NCBI GenBank assembly: GCA_963693285.1
Contig: OY848918.1
Span: forward strand, 15,684,263-15,748,262
Origin: Xestospongia muta
Lineage: Eukaryota > Porifera > Demospongiae > Haplosclerida > Petrosiidae
DNA: 64,000 bases
Reading direction: 5' to 3'
Part shown: one piece after another, positions 1 to 10,490 of the stretch
Numbering within the stretch: position 1 is the first letter of the stretch
How the letters are laid out: every line of letters begins with the position of its first letter
Position numbers and translations under genes: made by a program
The notes under the pieces: generated by a model
Told to the model about the DNA's origin: nothing
What the model saw: the letters and a program-made list of their open reading frames with translations, nothing else
Database searches by the model: none

Positions 1-150
1 TGAAAGTTTAAAAAGATTAGAAATTAACTGTGAAAACTGGTTAAATAAGCTGATATAAAGAGTTTACTAAGTTAATCTGTCTTAAATATACTAATAAAGA
101 AGTGTAAATAGGTTAAAACTCTAAAATAAAGAGTTTAGACCTTTTTAAAA

Positions 151-719
151 GTTAAAAAAGATTAGAAATTAACTGTGAAAACTGATTAAATAAGCGGATC
201 TCAAGAGTTTAGTAAGTCTATCTGTCTTAAATATACTAATAAAGTAGTCTAAATAGGCTAAAACACTAAAATAAAGAGGTTAGAGCTTTTCGAAAGTTAA
301 AAAAGATTAGAAATTAACTGTGAAAACTACTTAAATAAGAAGATCTAAGAACTTTAATAAGTTTATCTGTCTTAAATATACTAATAAAGTAGTCTAAATA
401 GGTTAAAACTCTAAAATAAAGAGTTTAGAGCTTTTTGAAAGTTAAAAAGGATTAGAAATTAACTGTGAAAACTGGTTAAATAGGCTGATCTAAAGACTTT
501 AGTAAGTTTAAGTGTCTTAAATATACTAATAAGGTAGTCTAAATAGGTTAAACTCTAAAATAAAGAGTTTAGAGCTTTTTTAAAGTTAAAAAAGATTAGA
601 AATTAACTGTGAAAACTGGTTAAATAAGCTGATCTAAAGAGTTTAGTAAGTTTATCTGTCTTAAATATACTAATAAAGTAGTCTAAATAGGTTAAAACTC
701 TAAAATAAAGAGTTTAGAG
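151..719 (+). repeat. Four-monomer block, copy 1 (pair at 8409-8977)
   Basis: This 569 bp block matches 8409-8977 at an offset of 8258 bp, with no difference seen by eye, although both copies carry unusual variants: GATTAAATAAGCGGATCTC, GGCTAAAACACTAAAATAA, ACTACTTAAATAAGAAGATC and AATAAGGTAGTC. Sequence on either side diverges at once (before 151 and after 719). Shared rare variants show a segmental copy rather than chance similarity between monomers. Related but more diverged monomers occur near 3370-3540. Confidence 0.9.
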
Positions 720-738
720 CTTTTTGAAAGTTAAAAAA
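594..738 (+). repeat. Representative consensus monomer, 145 bp
   Basis: One complete monomer that matches the majority base at every position I checked. It has 34 G/C of 145 (about 23%), no ATG and no CpG dinucleotide. It holds one GATC (in CTGATCTAAAG) and two AGCT tetramers, and several A/T runs of 4-6 bases. The length is close to the 147 bp of a nucleosome core, which is seen in many centromeric satellites; nucleosome phasing itself is not shown by the sequence. Stops such as TAA and TAG occur throughout both strands. Confidence 0.95.
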
Positions 739-3700
739 GATTAGAAATTAACTGTGAAAACTGGTTAAATAAGCTGATCTAAAGAGTTTAGTAAGTTTAT
801 CTGTCTTAAATATACTAATAAAGTAGTCTAAATAGGCTAAAACTCTAAAATAAAGAGTTTAGAGCTTTGCGAAAGTTAAAAAAGATTAGAAATTAACTGT
901 GAAAACTGCTTAAAATCAGCAGATCTAAGAACTTTAATAAGTTTATCTGTCTTAAATATACTAATAAAGTAGTCTAAATAGGTTAAAACTCTAAAATAAA
1001 GAGTTTAGAGCTTTTTGAAAGTTAAAAAAGATTAGAAATTAACTGTGAAAACTGGTTAAATAAGCTGATCTAAAGAGTTTAGTAAGTTTATCTGTCTTAA
1101 GTATACTAATAAAGTAGTCTAAATAGGTTAAAACTCTAAAATAAAGAGTTTAGAGCTTTTTGAAAGTTAAAAAAGATTAGAAATTAACTGTGAAAACTGG
1201 TTAAATAAGCTGATCTAAAGAGTTTAGTAAGTTTAATTGTCTTAAATATACTAATAAAGTAGTCTAAATAGGTTAAAACTCTAAAATAAAGAGTTTAGAG
1301 CTTTTTCAAAGTTAAAAAAGATTAGAAATTAACTGTGAAAACTGGTTAAATAGGCTGATCTAAAGAGTTTAGTAAGTTTAATTGTCTTAAATATACTAAT
1401 AAAGTAGTCTTAATAGGTTAAAACTCTAAAATACAGAGTTTAGAGGTTTTTGAAAGTTAAAAAAGATTAGAAATTAACTGTGAAACTGGTTAAATAAGCT
1501 GATCTAAAGAGTTTAGTAAGTTTATCTGTCTTAAATATACTAATAAAGTAGGCTAAATAGGTTAAAACTCTAAAATAAAGAGTTCAGAGCTTTTTCAAAG
1601 TTAAAAAAGATTAGAAATTAACTGTGAAAACTGGTTAAATAGGCTGATCTAAAGAGTTTAGTAAGTTTAATTGTCTTAAATATACTAATAAAGTAGTCTA
1701 AATAGGTTAAAACTCTAAAATACAGAGTTTATAGCTTTTTGAAAGTTAAAAAAGATTAGAAATTAACTGTGAAACTGGTTAAATAAGCTGATCTAAAGAG
1801 TTTAGTAAGTTTATCTGTCTTAAATATACTAATAAAGTAGGCTAAATAGGTTAAAACTCTAAAATCAAGAGTTTAGAGCGTTTTGAAAGTTAAAAAAGAT
1901 TAGAAATTAACTGTGAAAACTGGTTAAATAAGCTGATCTAAAGAGTTTAGTAAGTTTATCTCTCTTAAATATACTAATAAAGTAGTCTAAATAGGTTAAA
2001 ACTCTAAAATAAAGAGTTTAGAGCTTTTTCAAAGTTAAAAAAGATTAGAAATTAACTGTGAAACTGGTTAAATAAGCTGATCTAATAGTTTAGTAAGTTT
2101 ATCTGTCTTAAATATACTAATAAAGTAGTCTAAATAGGTTAAAACTCTAAAATAAAGAGTTTAGAGCTTTTTGAAAGTTAAAAAAGATTAGAAATTAACT
2201 GTGAAAACTGGTTAAATAAGCTGATCTAAAGAGTTTAGTAAGTTTATCTGTCTTAAATATACTAATAAAGTAGTCTAAATAGGTTAAAACTCTAAAATAA
2301 AGAGTTTAGAGCTTTTTGAAAGTTAAAAAAGATTAGTAAATTAACGGTGAAAACTGGTTAAATAAGCTGATCTAAAGAGTTTAGTAAGTTTATCTGTCTT
2401 AAATATACTAATAAAGTAGTCAAAATAGGTTAAAACTCTAAAATAAAGAGTTTAGAGCATTTTGAAAGTTAAAAAGATTAGAAATTACCTGTGAAATCTT
2501 GTTAAATAAGCTGAACTAAAGAGTTAGTAAGTCTTTCTGTCTTAAATAAACTAATACAGTAGTCTAAATAGGTTAAAACTCTAAAATAAAGTGATTAGAG
2601 CTTTTTAAAATTTAAAAAAGTTTAGAAATTAACTGTGACAACTGGATAAATAAGCCGATCTAAAGAGTTTAGTAAGTTTATCTCTCTTAAATATACTAAT
2701 CAAGTAGTTTAAATAGGTTAAAACTCTAAAAGAAAGTGATATGAGCGTTTTTAAAGTTAAAAAAGATTAGAAATTAACTGTGAAAACTGGTGAAATAAGC
2801 TCATCTAAAGAGTTTAGTAAGTTTATCTGTTTTAAATATACTAATAAAGTAGTCTAAATAGGTTAAAACTCTAAAATAAAGAGTTTACAGCTTTTTGAAA
2901 GTTAAAAAAGATTAGAAATTAACTGTGAAAACTAGTTAAATAAGCTGATCTAAAGAGTTTATTAAGTTAATTTGTCTAAAATATACTAATAAAGTAGTCT
3001 TAATAGGGTAAAACTCTAAAATAAAGAGTTTAGAGCATTTTGAAAGTTAAAAAAGATTAGAAATTAACTGTGAAAACTGGTTAAATAAGCTGATCTAAAG
3101 ACTTTAGTCAGTTTATCTGTCTTAAATATACTAATAAAGTAGTCTAATTACGTTAAAAGTCTAAAATAAAGAGTTTAGAGCTTTTTGAAATTTAAAATAA
3201 TCAGAAATTAACTGTGAAAACTGGTTAAATAAGCTAATCTAAAGAGTTTAGTAAGTTAATCTGTCTTAAATATACTAATAAAGTAGTCTAAATAGGTTAA
3301 AACTCTAAAATAAAGAGTTTAGAGCGTTTTGAAAGTTAAAAAAGATTAGAAATTAACTGTGAAAACTGGTTAAATAGGCTGATCTAAAGAGTTTAGTAAG
3401 TCTATCTGTTTTAAATATACTAATAAAGTAGTCTAAATAGGCTAAAACACTAAAATAAAGAGGTGAGAGCTTTTCGAAAGTAAAAAAAGATTAGAAATTA
3501 ACTGTGAAAACTGCTTAAATAAGCATATCTAAGAACTGTAATAAGTTTATCTGTCTTAAATATACTAATAAAGTAGTCTAAATAGGTTAAAACTCTAAAA
3601 TAAAGAGTTTAGAGCTTTTTGAATGTGAAAAATGATTAGAAATTAATGTGAAAACTGGTTAAATAGGCTGATCTAAAGAGTTTTGTAAGTTTATCTGTCT

Positions 3701-4395
3701 TAAATATACTAATAAAATAGTTTAATTACATTAGAAGTCTAAAATAAAGAGTTTAGAGCTTTTTGAAATTTAAAAAAGATTTGAAATTAACTGTGAAAAC
3801 TGGTTAAATAAGCTGATCTAAAGAGTTTAGTAAGTTTATCTGTCTTAAATATACTAATAAAGTATTCTAAATAGGTTAAAACTCTAAAATAAAGAGTTTA
3901 GAGCGTTTTGAAAGTTAAAAAAGATTAGAAATTAATTGTGAAACTGGTTAAAAAGGCTGATCTAAAGAGTTTAGTAAGTTTAATTGCTTTAAATATACTA
4001 ATAAAGTAGTCTAAATAGGTTAAAAATCTAAAATAAAGAGTTTAGAGCTTTTTGAAAGTTAAAAAAAAATTAGAAATTAACTGTGAAACTGGTTAAATAA
4101 GCTAATCTAAAGAGTTTAGTAAGTTTATCTCTCTTAAATATACTAATAAAGTAGTCTAAATAGGCTAAAACTCTAAAATAAAGAGTTTAGAGCTGTGCAA
4201 AAGTTAAAAAAGATTAGGAACTAACTATGAAAACTGCTTAAATAAGCAGATCTAGGAACTTTAATAAGTTTATTTATCTTAAATATACTAATAAAGTAGT
4301 CTAAATAGGTTAAAACTCTAAAATAAAGAGTTTAGAACTTTTTGAAAGTGAAAAAAGATTAGAAATTAACTGTGAAAACTGGTTAAATAAGCTCA

Positions 4396-6127
4396 TCTAA
4401 AGAGTTTAGTAAGTTTAATTGTCTTAAATATACTAATAAAGTTGTCTAAATAGGTTAAAACTCTAAAATAAAGAGTTTAGAGCTTTTTGAAAGTTAAAAA
4501 AGATTAGAAATTAACTGTGAAAACTGGTTAAATAAGCTGATCTAAAGAGTTTAGTAATATTATCTGTCTTAAATATACTAATAAAGTAGTCTAAATAGGT
4601 TAAAACTCTAAAATAAAGAGTTTAGAGCTTTTTCAAAGTTAAAAAAGATTAGAAATTAACTATGAAAACTGGTTAAATAAGCTGATCTAAAGAGTTTAGT
4701 AAGTTTATCTGTCTCAATTATACTAATAAAGTAGTCTAAACAGGTTAAAACTCTAAAATAAAGAGTTTAGAGCTTTTTGAAAGTTAAAAAAGATTACAAA
4801 TTAACTGTGAAAACTGGTTAAAAAAGCTGATCTAAAGAGTTTAGTAAGTTTATCTGTTTTAAATATACTAATAAAGTAGTCTAAATAGGTTAAAACTCTA
4901 AAATAAAGAGTTTAGAGCTTTTTGAAAGTTAAAAAAGATTAGTAAATTAAAAGTGAAAACTGGTTAAATAAGCTGATCTAAAGAGTTTAGTAAGTTTATC
5001 TGTCTTAAATATACTAATAAAGTAGTCTAAATAGGTTAAAACTCTAAAATTAAGTGATTAGAGCTTTTTGAAAGTTAAAAAAGATTACAAATTAACTGTG
5101 AAAACTGGTTAAATAAGCTGATATAAAGAGTTTAGTAAATTTCTCTGTCTTAAATATACTAATAAAGTAGTCTAAATAGGTTAAAACTCTAAAATAAAGA
5201 GTTTAGAGCATTTTGAAAGTTAAAAAAAATTAGAACTTAACTGTGAAAACTGGTTAAATAGGGTGATCTAAAGTGTTTTGTAAGTTTATCTGTCTTAAAT
5301 ATACTAATAAATTAGTTTAATTACATTAGAAGTCTAAAATAAAGAGTTTAGAGCTTTTTGAAATTTAAAAAAGATTTGAAATTAACTGTGAAAACTGGTT
5401 AAATAAGCTGATCTAAAGAGTTTAGTAAGTTAATCTGTCTTAAATATACTAATAAAGTAGTCTAAATAGGTTAAAACTCTAAAATAAAGAGTTTAGAGTG
5501 TTTTGAAAGTTAAAAAAGATTAGAAATTAATTGTGAAACTGGTTAACTAGGCTGATCTAAAGAGTTTAGTAAGTTTCATTGCTTTAAATATACTAATAAA
5601 GTAGTCTAAATAGGTTAAAACTCTAAAATAAAGAGTTTGGAGCTTTTTGAATGTTAAAAAAGATTAGAAATTAACTGTGAAAACTGGTTAAATAAGCTGA
5701 TCTAAAGAGTTTAGTAAGTTTATCTGTCTTAAATATACTAATAAAGTAGTCTAAATAGGCTAAAACTCTAAAATAAAGAGTTTAGAGCTTTGCGAAAGTT
5801 AAAAAAGATTAGAAATTAACTGTGAAAACTGCTTAAAATAAGCAGATCTAAGAACTTTAATAAGTTTATCTGTCTTAAATATACTAATAAAGTAGTCTAA
5901 ATAGGTTAAAACGCTAAAATAAAGAGTTTAGAGCTTTTTGAAAGTTAAAAAAGATTAGAAATTAACTGTGAAAACTGGTTAAATAAGCTGATCTAAAGAG
6001 TTTAGTAAGTTTATCTGTCTTAAATATACTAATAATGTAGGCTAAATAGGTTAAAACTCTAAAATAAAGATTTTAGAGCTTTTTGAAAGTTAAAATAGAT
6101 TAGAAATTAACTGTGAAAACTGGTTAA
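4396..6127 (+). repeat. 12-monomer higher-order repeat, copy 1
   Basis: A block of about 1.73 kb repeated directly at 6137-7868 with a constant offset of 1741 bp (12 x 145). Diagnostic variants present in both are AGTAATATTATCTG, CTCAATTATACTAAT, GATTACAAATT, GTTAAAAAAGCTGATC, TTACATTAGAAGTC, AATTGTGAAACTGG and GCTTTGCGAAAG. I noticed fewer than about a dozen base differences between the copies, such as GTTTGGAG/GTTTAGAG near 5636/7377 and TTTCATTGC/TTTAATTGC near 5575/7316. Its inverted relatives lie at about 13.1-20 kb. Confidence 0.9.
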
Positions 6128-6136
6128 ATAGGCTGA

Positions 6137-7868
6137 TCTAAAGAGTTTAGTAAGTTTAATTGTCTTAAATATACTAATAAAGTTGTCTAAATAGGTTAAA
6201 ACTCTAAAATAAAGAGTTTAGAGCTTTTTGAAAGTTAAAAAAGATTAGAAATTAACTGTGAAAACTGGTTAAATAAGCTGATCTAAAGAGTTTAGTAATA
6301 TTATCTGCCTTAAATATACTAATAAAGTAGTCTAAATAGGTTAAAACTCTAAAATAAAGAGTTTAGAGCTTTTTGATAGTTAAAAAAGATTAGAAATTAA
6401 CTATGAAAACTGGTTAAATAAGCTGATCTAAAGAGTTTAGTAAGTTTATCTGTCTCAATTATACTAATAAAGTAGTCTAAACAGGTTAAAACTCTAAAAT
6501 AAAGAGTTTAGAGCTTTTTGAAAGTTAAAAAAGATTACAAATTAACTGTGAAAACTGGTTAAAAAAGCTGATCTAAAGAGTTTAGTAAGTTTATCTGTTT
6601 TAAATATACTAATAAAGTAGTCTAAATAGGTTAAAACTCTAAAATAAAGAGTTTAGAGCTTTTTGAAAGTTAAAAAAGATTAGTAAATTAAAAGTGAAAA
6701 CTGGTTAAATAAGCTGATCTAAAGAGTTTAGTAAGTTTATCTGTCTTAAATATACTAATAAAGTAGTCTAAATAGGTTAAAACTCTAAAATTAAGTGATT
6801 AGAGCTTTTTGAAAGTTAAAAAAGATTACAAATTAACTGTGAAAACTGGTTAAATAAGCTGATATAAAGAGTTTAGTAAATATCTCTGTCTTAAATATAC
6901 TAATAAAGTAGTCTAAATAGGTTAAAACTCTAAAATAAAGAGTTTAGAGCATTTTGAAAGTTAAAAAAAATTAGAACTTAACTGTGAAAACTGGTTAAAT
7001 AGAGTGATCTAAAGTGTTTTGTAAGTTTATCTGTCTTAAATATACTAATAAATTAGTTTAATTACATTAGAAGTCTAAAATAAAGAGTTTAGAGCTTTTT
7101 GAAATTTAAAAAAGATTTGAAATTAACTGTGAAAACTGGTTAAATAAGCTGATCTAAAGAGTTTAGTAAGTTAATCTGTCTTAAATATACTAATAAAGTA
7201 GTCTAAATAGGTTAAAACTCTAAAATAAAGAGTTTAGAGTGTTTTGAAAGTTAAAAAAGATTAGAAATTAATTGTGAAACTGGTTAACTAGGCTGATCTA
7301 AAGAGTTTAGTAAGTTTAATTGCTTTAAATATACTAATAAAGTAGTCTAAATAGGTTAAAACTCTAAAATAAAGAGTTTAGAGCTTTTTGAAAGTTAAAA
7401 AAGATTAGAAATTAACTGTGAAAACTGGTTAAATAAGCTGATCTAAAGAGTTTAGTAAGTTTATCTGTCTTAAATATACTAATAAAGTAGTCTAAATAGG
7501 CTAAAACTCTAAAATAAAGAGTTTAGAGCTTTGCGAAAGTTAAAAAAGATTAGAAATTAACTGTGAAAACTGCTTAAAATAAGCAGATCTAAGAACTTTA
7601 ATAAGTTTATCTGTCTTAAATATACTAATAAAGTAGTCTAAATAGGTTAAAACTCTAAAATAAAGAGTTTAGAGCTTTTTGAAAGTTAAAAAAGATTAGA
7701 AATTAACTGTGAAAACTGGTTAAATAAGCTGATCTAAAGAGTTTAGTAAGTTTATCTGTCTTAAATATACTAATAATGTAGGCTAAATAGGTTAAAACTC
7801 TAAAATAAAGATTTTAGAGCTTTTTGAAAGTTAAAATAGATTAGAAATTAACTGTGAAAACTGGTTAA
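6137..7868 (+). repeat. 12-monomer higher-order repeat, copy 2
   Basis: Second tandem copy of the 1741 bp unit starting near 4396. The copies diverge after about 7868, where this copy has GTTTATAAAGTTTAAC and copy 1 continues into the start of copy 2. The same 1741 bp spacing appears in the reversed array between the TAATATTACT variants at 15186 and 16927, so the 12-monomer unit existed before or during the exchange between the two orientations. Confidence 0.88.
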
Positions 7869-8408
7869 ATAAGCTGATCTAAAGAGTTTATAAAGTTTAA
7901 CTTTCTTAAATATACTAATAAAGTAGTCTAAATAGGTTAAAACTCTAAAATAAAGAGTGTAGAGCTTTTTGAAAGTCAAAAAAGATTAGAAAATAACTGT
8001 GAAAACTGGTTTAATAAGCTGATCTAAAGAGTTTAGTAAGTTTATCTCTCTTAGATATAGTAATAAAGTAGTCTAAATAGGTTAAAACTCTAAAATAAAG
8101 AGTTTAGAGCTTTTTGAAAGTTAAAAAAGATTAGAAATTAACTGTGAAAACTGGTTAAATAAGCTGATCTAAAGAGTTTAGTAAGTTTTTCTTTCTGAAA
8201 TATACTAATAAAGTAGTCTAAATAGGTTAAAACTCTAAAATAAAGAGTTTAGAGCTTTTTGAAAGTTAAAAAAGATTAGAAATTAACTATGAAAAGTGCT
8301 GAAATAAGCAGAGCTAAGGACTTAATAAGTTTATCTGTCTTAAATATACTAAAAAAGTAGTCTAAATAGTTTAAAACTCTAAAATAAAGAGTTTAGAGAT
8401 TTTTGAAA

Positions 8409-8977
8409 GTTAAAAAAGATTAGAAATTAACTGTGAAAACTGATTAAATAAGCGGATCTCAAGAGTTTAGTAAGTCTATCTGTCTTAAATATACTAATAA
8501 AGTAGTCTAAATAGGCTAAAACACTAAAATAAAGAGGTTAGAGCTTTTCGAAAGTTAAAAAAGATTAGAAATTAACTGTGAAAACTACTTAAATAAGAAG
8601 ATCTAAGAACTTTAATAAGTTTATCTGTCTTAAATATACTAATAAAGTAGTCTAAATAGGTTAAAACTCTAAAATAAAGAGTTTAGAGCTTTTTGAAAGT
8701 TAAAAAGGATTAGAAATTAACTGTGAAAACTGGTTAAATAGGCTGATCTAAAGACTTTAGTAAGTTTAAGTGTCTTAAATATACTAATAAGGTAGTCTAA
8801 ATAGGTTAAACTCTAAAATAAAGAGTTTAGAGCTTTTTTAAAGTTAAAAAAGATTAGAAATTAACTGTGAAAACTGGTTAAATAAGCTGATCTAAAGAGT
8901 TTAGTAAGTTTATCTGTCTTAAATATACTAATAAAGTAGTCTAAATAGGTTAAAACTCTAAAATAAAGAGTTTAGAG
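8409..8977 (+). repeat. Four-monomer block, copy 2 (pair at 151-719)
   Basis: Second copy of the block at 151-719, identical as far as I can read, including the four rare variants listed there. It ends where this copy has GAGTTTTTTTAAAG and the other has GAGCTTTTTGAAAG. The monomer directly after it (8975-9034) matches the last forward monomer before the orientation switch (about 10418-10478), so this neighbourhood has contributed material to the switch region. Confidence 0.9.
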
Positions 8978-10477
8978 TTTTTTTAAAGTTAAAAAAGATT
9001 AGAAATTAACTGTGAAAACTGGTTAAATAGGCTGATCTAAAGAGTTTAGTAAGTTTAATTGTCTTAAATATACTAATAAAGTAGTCTAAATAGGTTAAAA
9101 CTCTAAAATAAAGAGTTTAGAGCTTTTTGAAAGTTAAAAAGGATTAGAAGTTAACTGTGAAAACTGGTTAAATAAGCTGATCTAAAGAGTTTAGTAAGTT
9201 TATCTGTCTTAAATATACAAACAATGTAGGCTAAATAGGTTAAAACTCTAAAATAAAGAGTTTAGAGCTTTTTGAAAGTTAAAAAAGATTAGAAATTAAC
9301 TGTGAAAAATGGTTAAATAAGCTGATCGAAAGAGTTTAGTAAGTTTATCTGTCTTAAATATACTAATAAAGTAGTCTAAATAGGTTAAAACTCTAAAATA
9401 AAGAGTGTAGAGCTTTTTGAAAGTTAAAAAAGATTAGAAATTAACTGTGAAAACTGGTTAAATAAGCTGATCTAAAGAGTTTAGTAAGTTTTTCTGTCTG
9501 AAATATACTAATAAAGTAGTCTAAATATGTTAACACTCTAAAATAAAGAGTTTAGAGCTTTTTGAAAGTTAAAAAAGATTAGAAATTAACTGTGAAAACT
9601 GGTTAAATAAGCTCATCTAAAGAGTTTAGTAAGTTTATCTGTTTTAAATAAACTAATAAAGTAGTCTAAATAGGTTAAAACTCTAAAATAAAGAGTTTAG
9701 AGCTTTTTCAATTTAAAAAAGATTAGAAATTAACTGTGAAAACTGGTTAAATAAGCTGATCTAAAGAGTTTAGTAAGTTTATCTGTCTTAAATATACTAA
9801 TAAAGTAGTCTAAATAGGTTAAAACTCTAAAATAAAGAGTTTAGAGCTTTTTAATGTTTAAAAAGATTAGAAATTAACTGTGAAAACTGGATAAATAAGC
9901 AGATATAAAGAGTTTACTAAGTTAACCTGTCTTAAATATACTAATAAAGTAGTCTAAATAGGTTAAAACTCTAAAATAAAGAGTCTAGAGCATTTTGATA
10001 GTTAAAAAAGATTAGAAATTAACTGTGAAAACTTGTTAAATAGGCTGATCTAAAGAGTTTAGTAGTTTATCTGTCTTAAATATACTAATAAAGTAGTCTA
10101 ATTACCTTAGAAGTCTAAAATAAAGAGTTTAGAGCTTTTTGAAATTAAAAAAAAATTAGAAATTAACTGTGAAAACTGGTTAAATAAGCTGATCTAAAGA
10201 GTTTATTAAGTTTATCTGTCTTAAATATACTAATAAAGTAGTCTAAATAGGTTAAAACTCTAAATAAAGAGTTTAGAGCTTTTTCTATTTAAAAAAGATT
10301 AGAAATTATATGTAAAAACTGGTTAAATAAGCTGATATAAAGAGTTTAGTAAGTTTATTTGTCTTAAATATACTAATAAAGTAGTCTAAATAGGTGAAAA
10401 CTCTAAAATAAAGAGTTTAGAGTTTTTTTAAAGTTAAAAAAGATTAGAAATTAACTGTGAAAACTGGTTAAATAGGC
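8978..10477 (+). repeat. Forward array up to the orientation switch
   Basis: About ten forward monomers of mixed type. Variants near 9853-9930 (TTTAAAAAGATTAG, AGATATAAAGAGTTTACTAA) resemble those at 1-80. Variants near 10100 (AATTACCTTAGAAGTC) resemble the ACATTAGAAGTC monomers at 3.73, 5.33 and 7.07 kb. I see no gene or non-satellite sequence. Confidence 0.85.
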
Positions 10478-10490
10478 TTTCAAAAAGCTC
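10470..10490. other. Satellite orientation switch with 2-bp overlap
   Basis: The forward monomer reads normally through TTAAATAGGCT, ending at 10478, where consensus would continue GATCTAAAG. From 10477 the sequence reads CTTTCAAAAAGCTCTAAACT, the reverse-complement monomer. The bases C10477 and T10478 fit both sides, so the breakpoint has a 2-bp microhomology. The breaks fall at different monomer phases (about 50 bp into the forward unit, and at the GAAAG point of the reversed unit), so the junction is not the centre of a simple perfect palindrome. No spacer or foreign sequence sits at the flip. An inversion or an end-joining event between inverted copies would explain it; an assembly join is the alternative. 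Confidence 0.93.

Larger units (their letters stand above)
1..10478 (+). repeat. 145-bp AT-rich satellite array, forward orientation
   Basis: About 72 head-to-tail monomers. The anchor GATTAGAAATTAACTGTG recurs at 15, 160, 305, 450, 594 and 739, giving steps of 144-145 bp that continue to the end of the block. Most monomers carry point differences and occasional 1-bp indels, for example GTGAAACTGG instead of GTGAAAACTGG. The best-conserved part by eye is the stretch around TTAAATATACTAATAAAG; the parts around CTGATCTAAAG and AGCTTTTTGAAAG vary most. No unique DNA or mobile element interrupts the array. This arm looks more heterogeneous than the array beyond 23 kb. 'Forward' is an arbitrary label. 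The role as centromeric or heterochromatic satellite is inferred from tandem organisation, AT-richness and length only. Confidence 0.97.
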
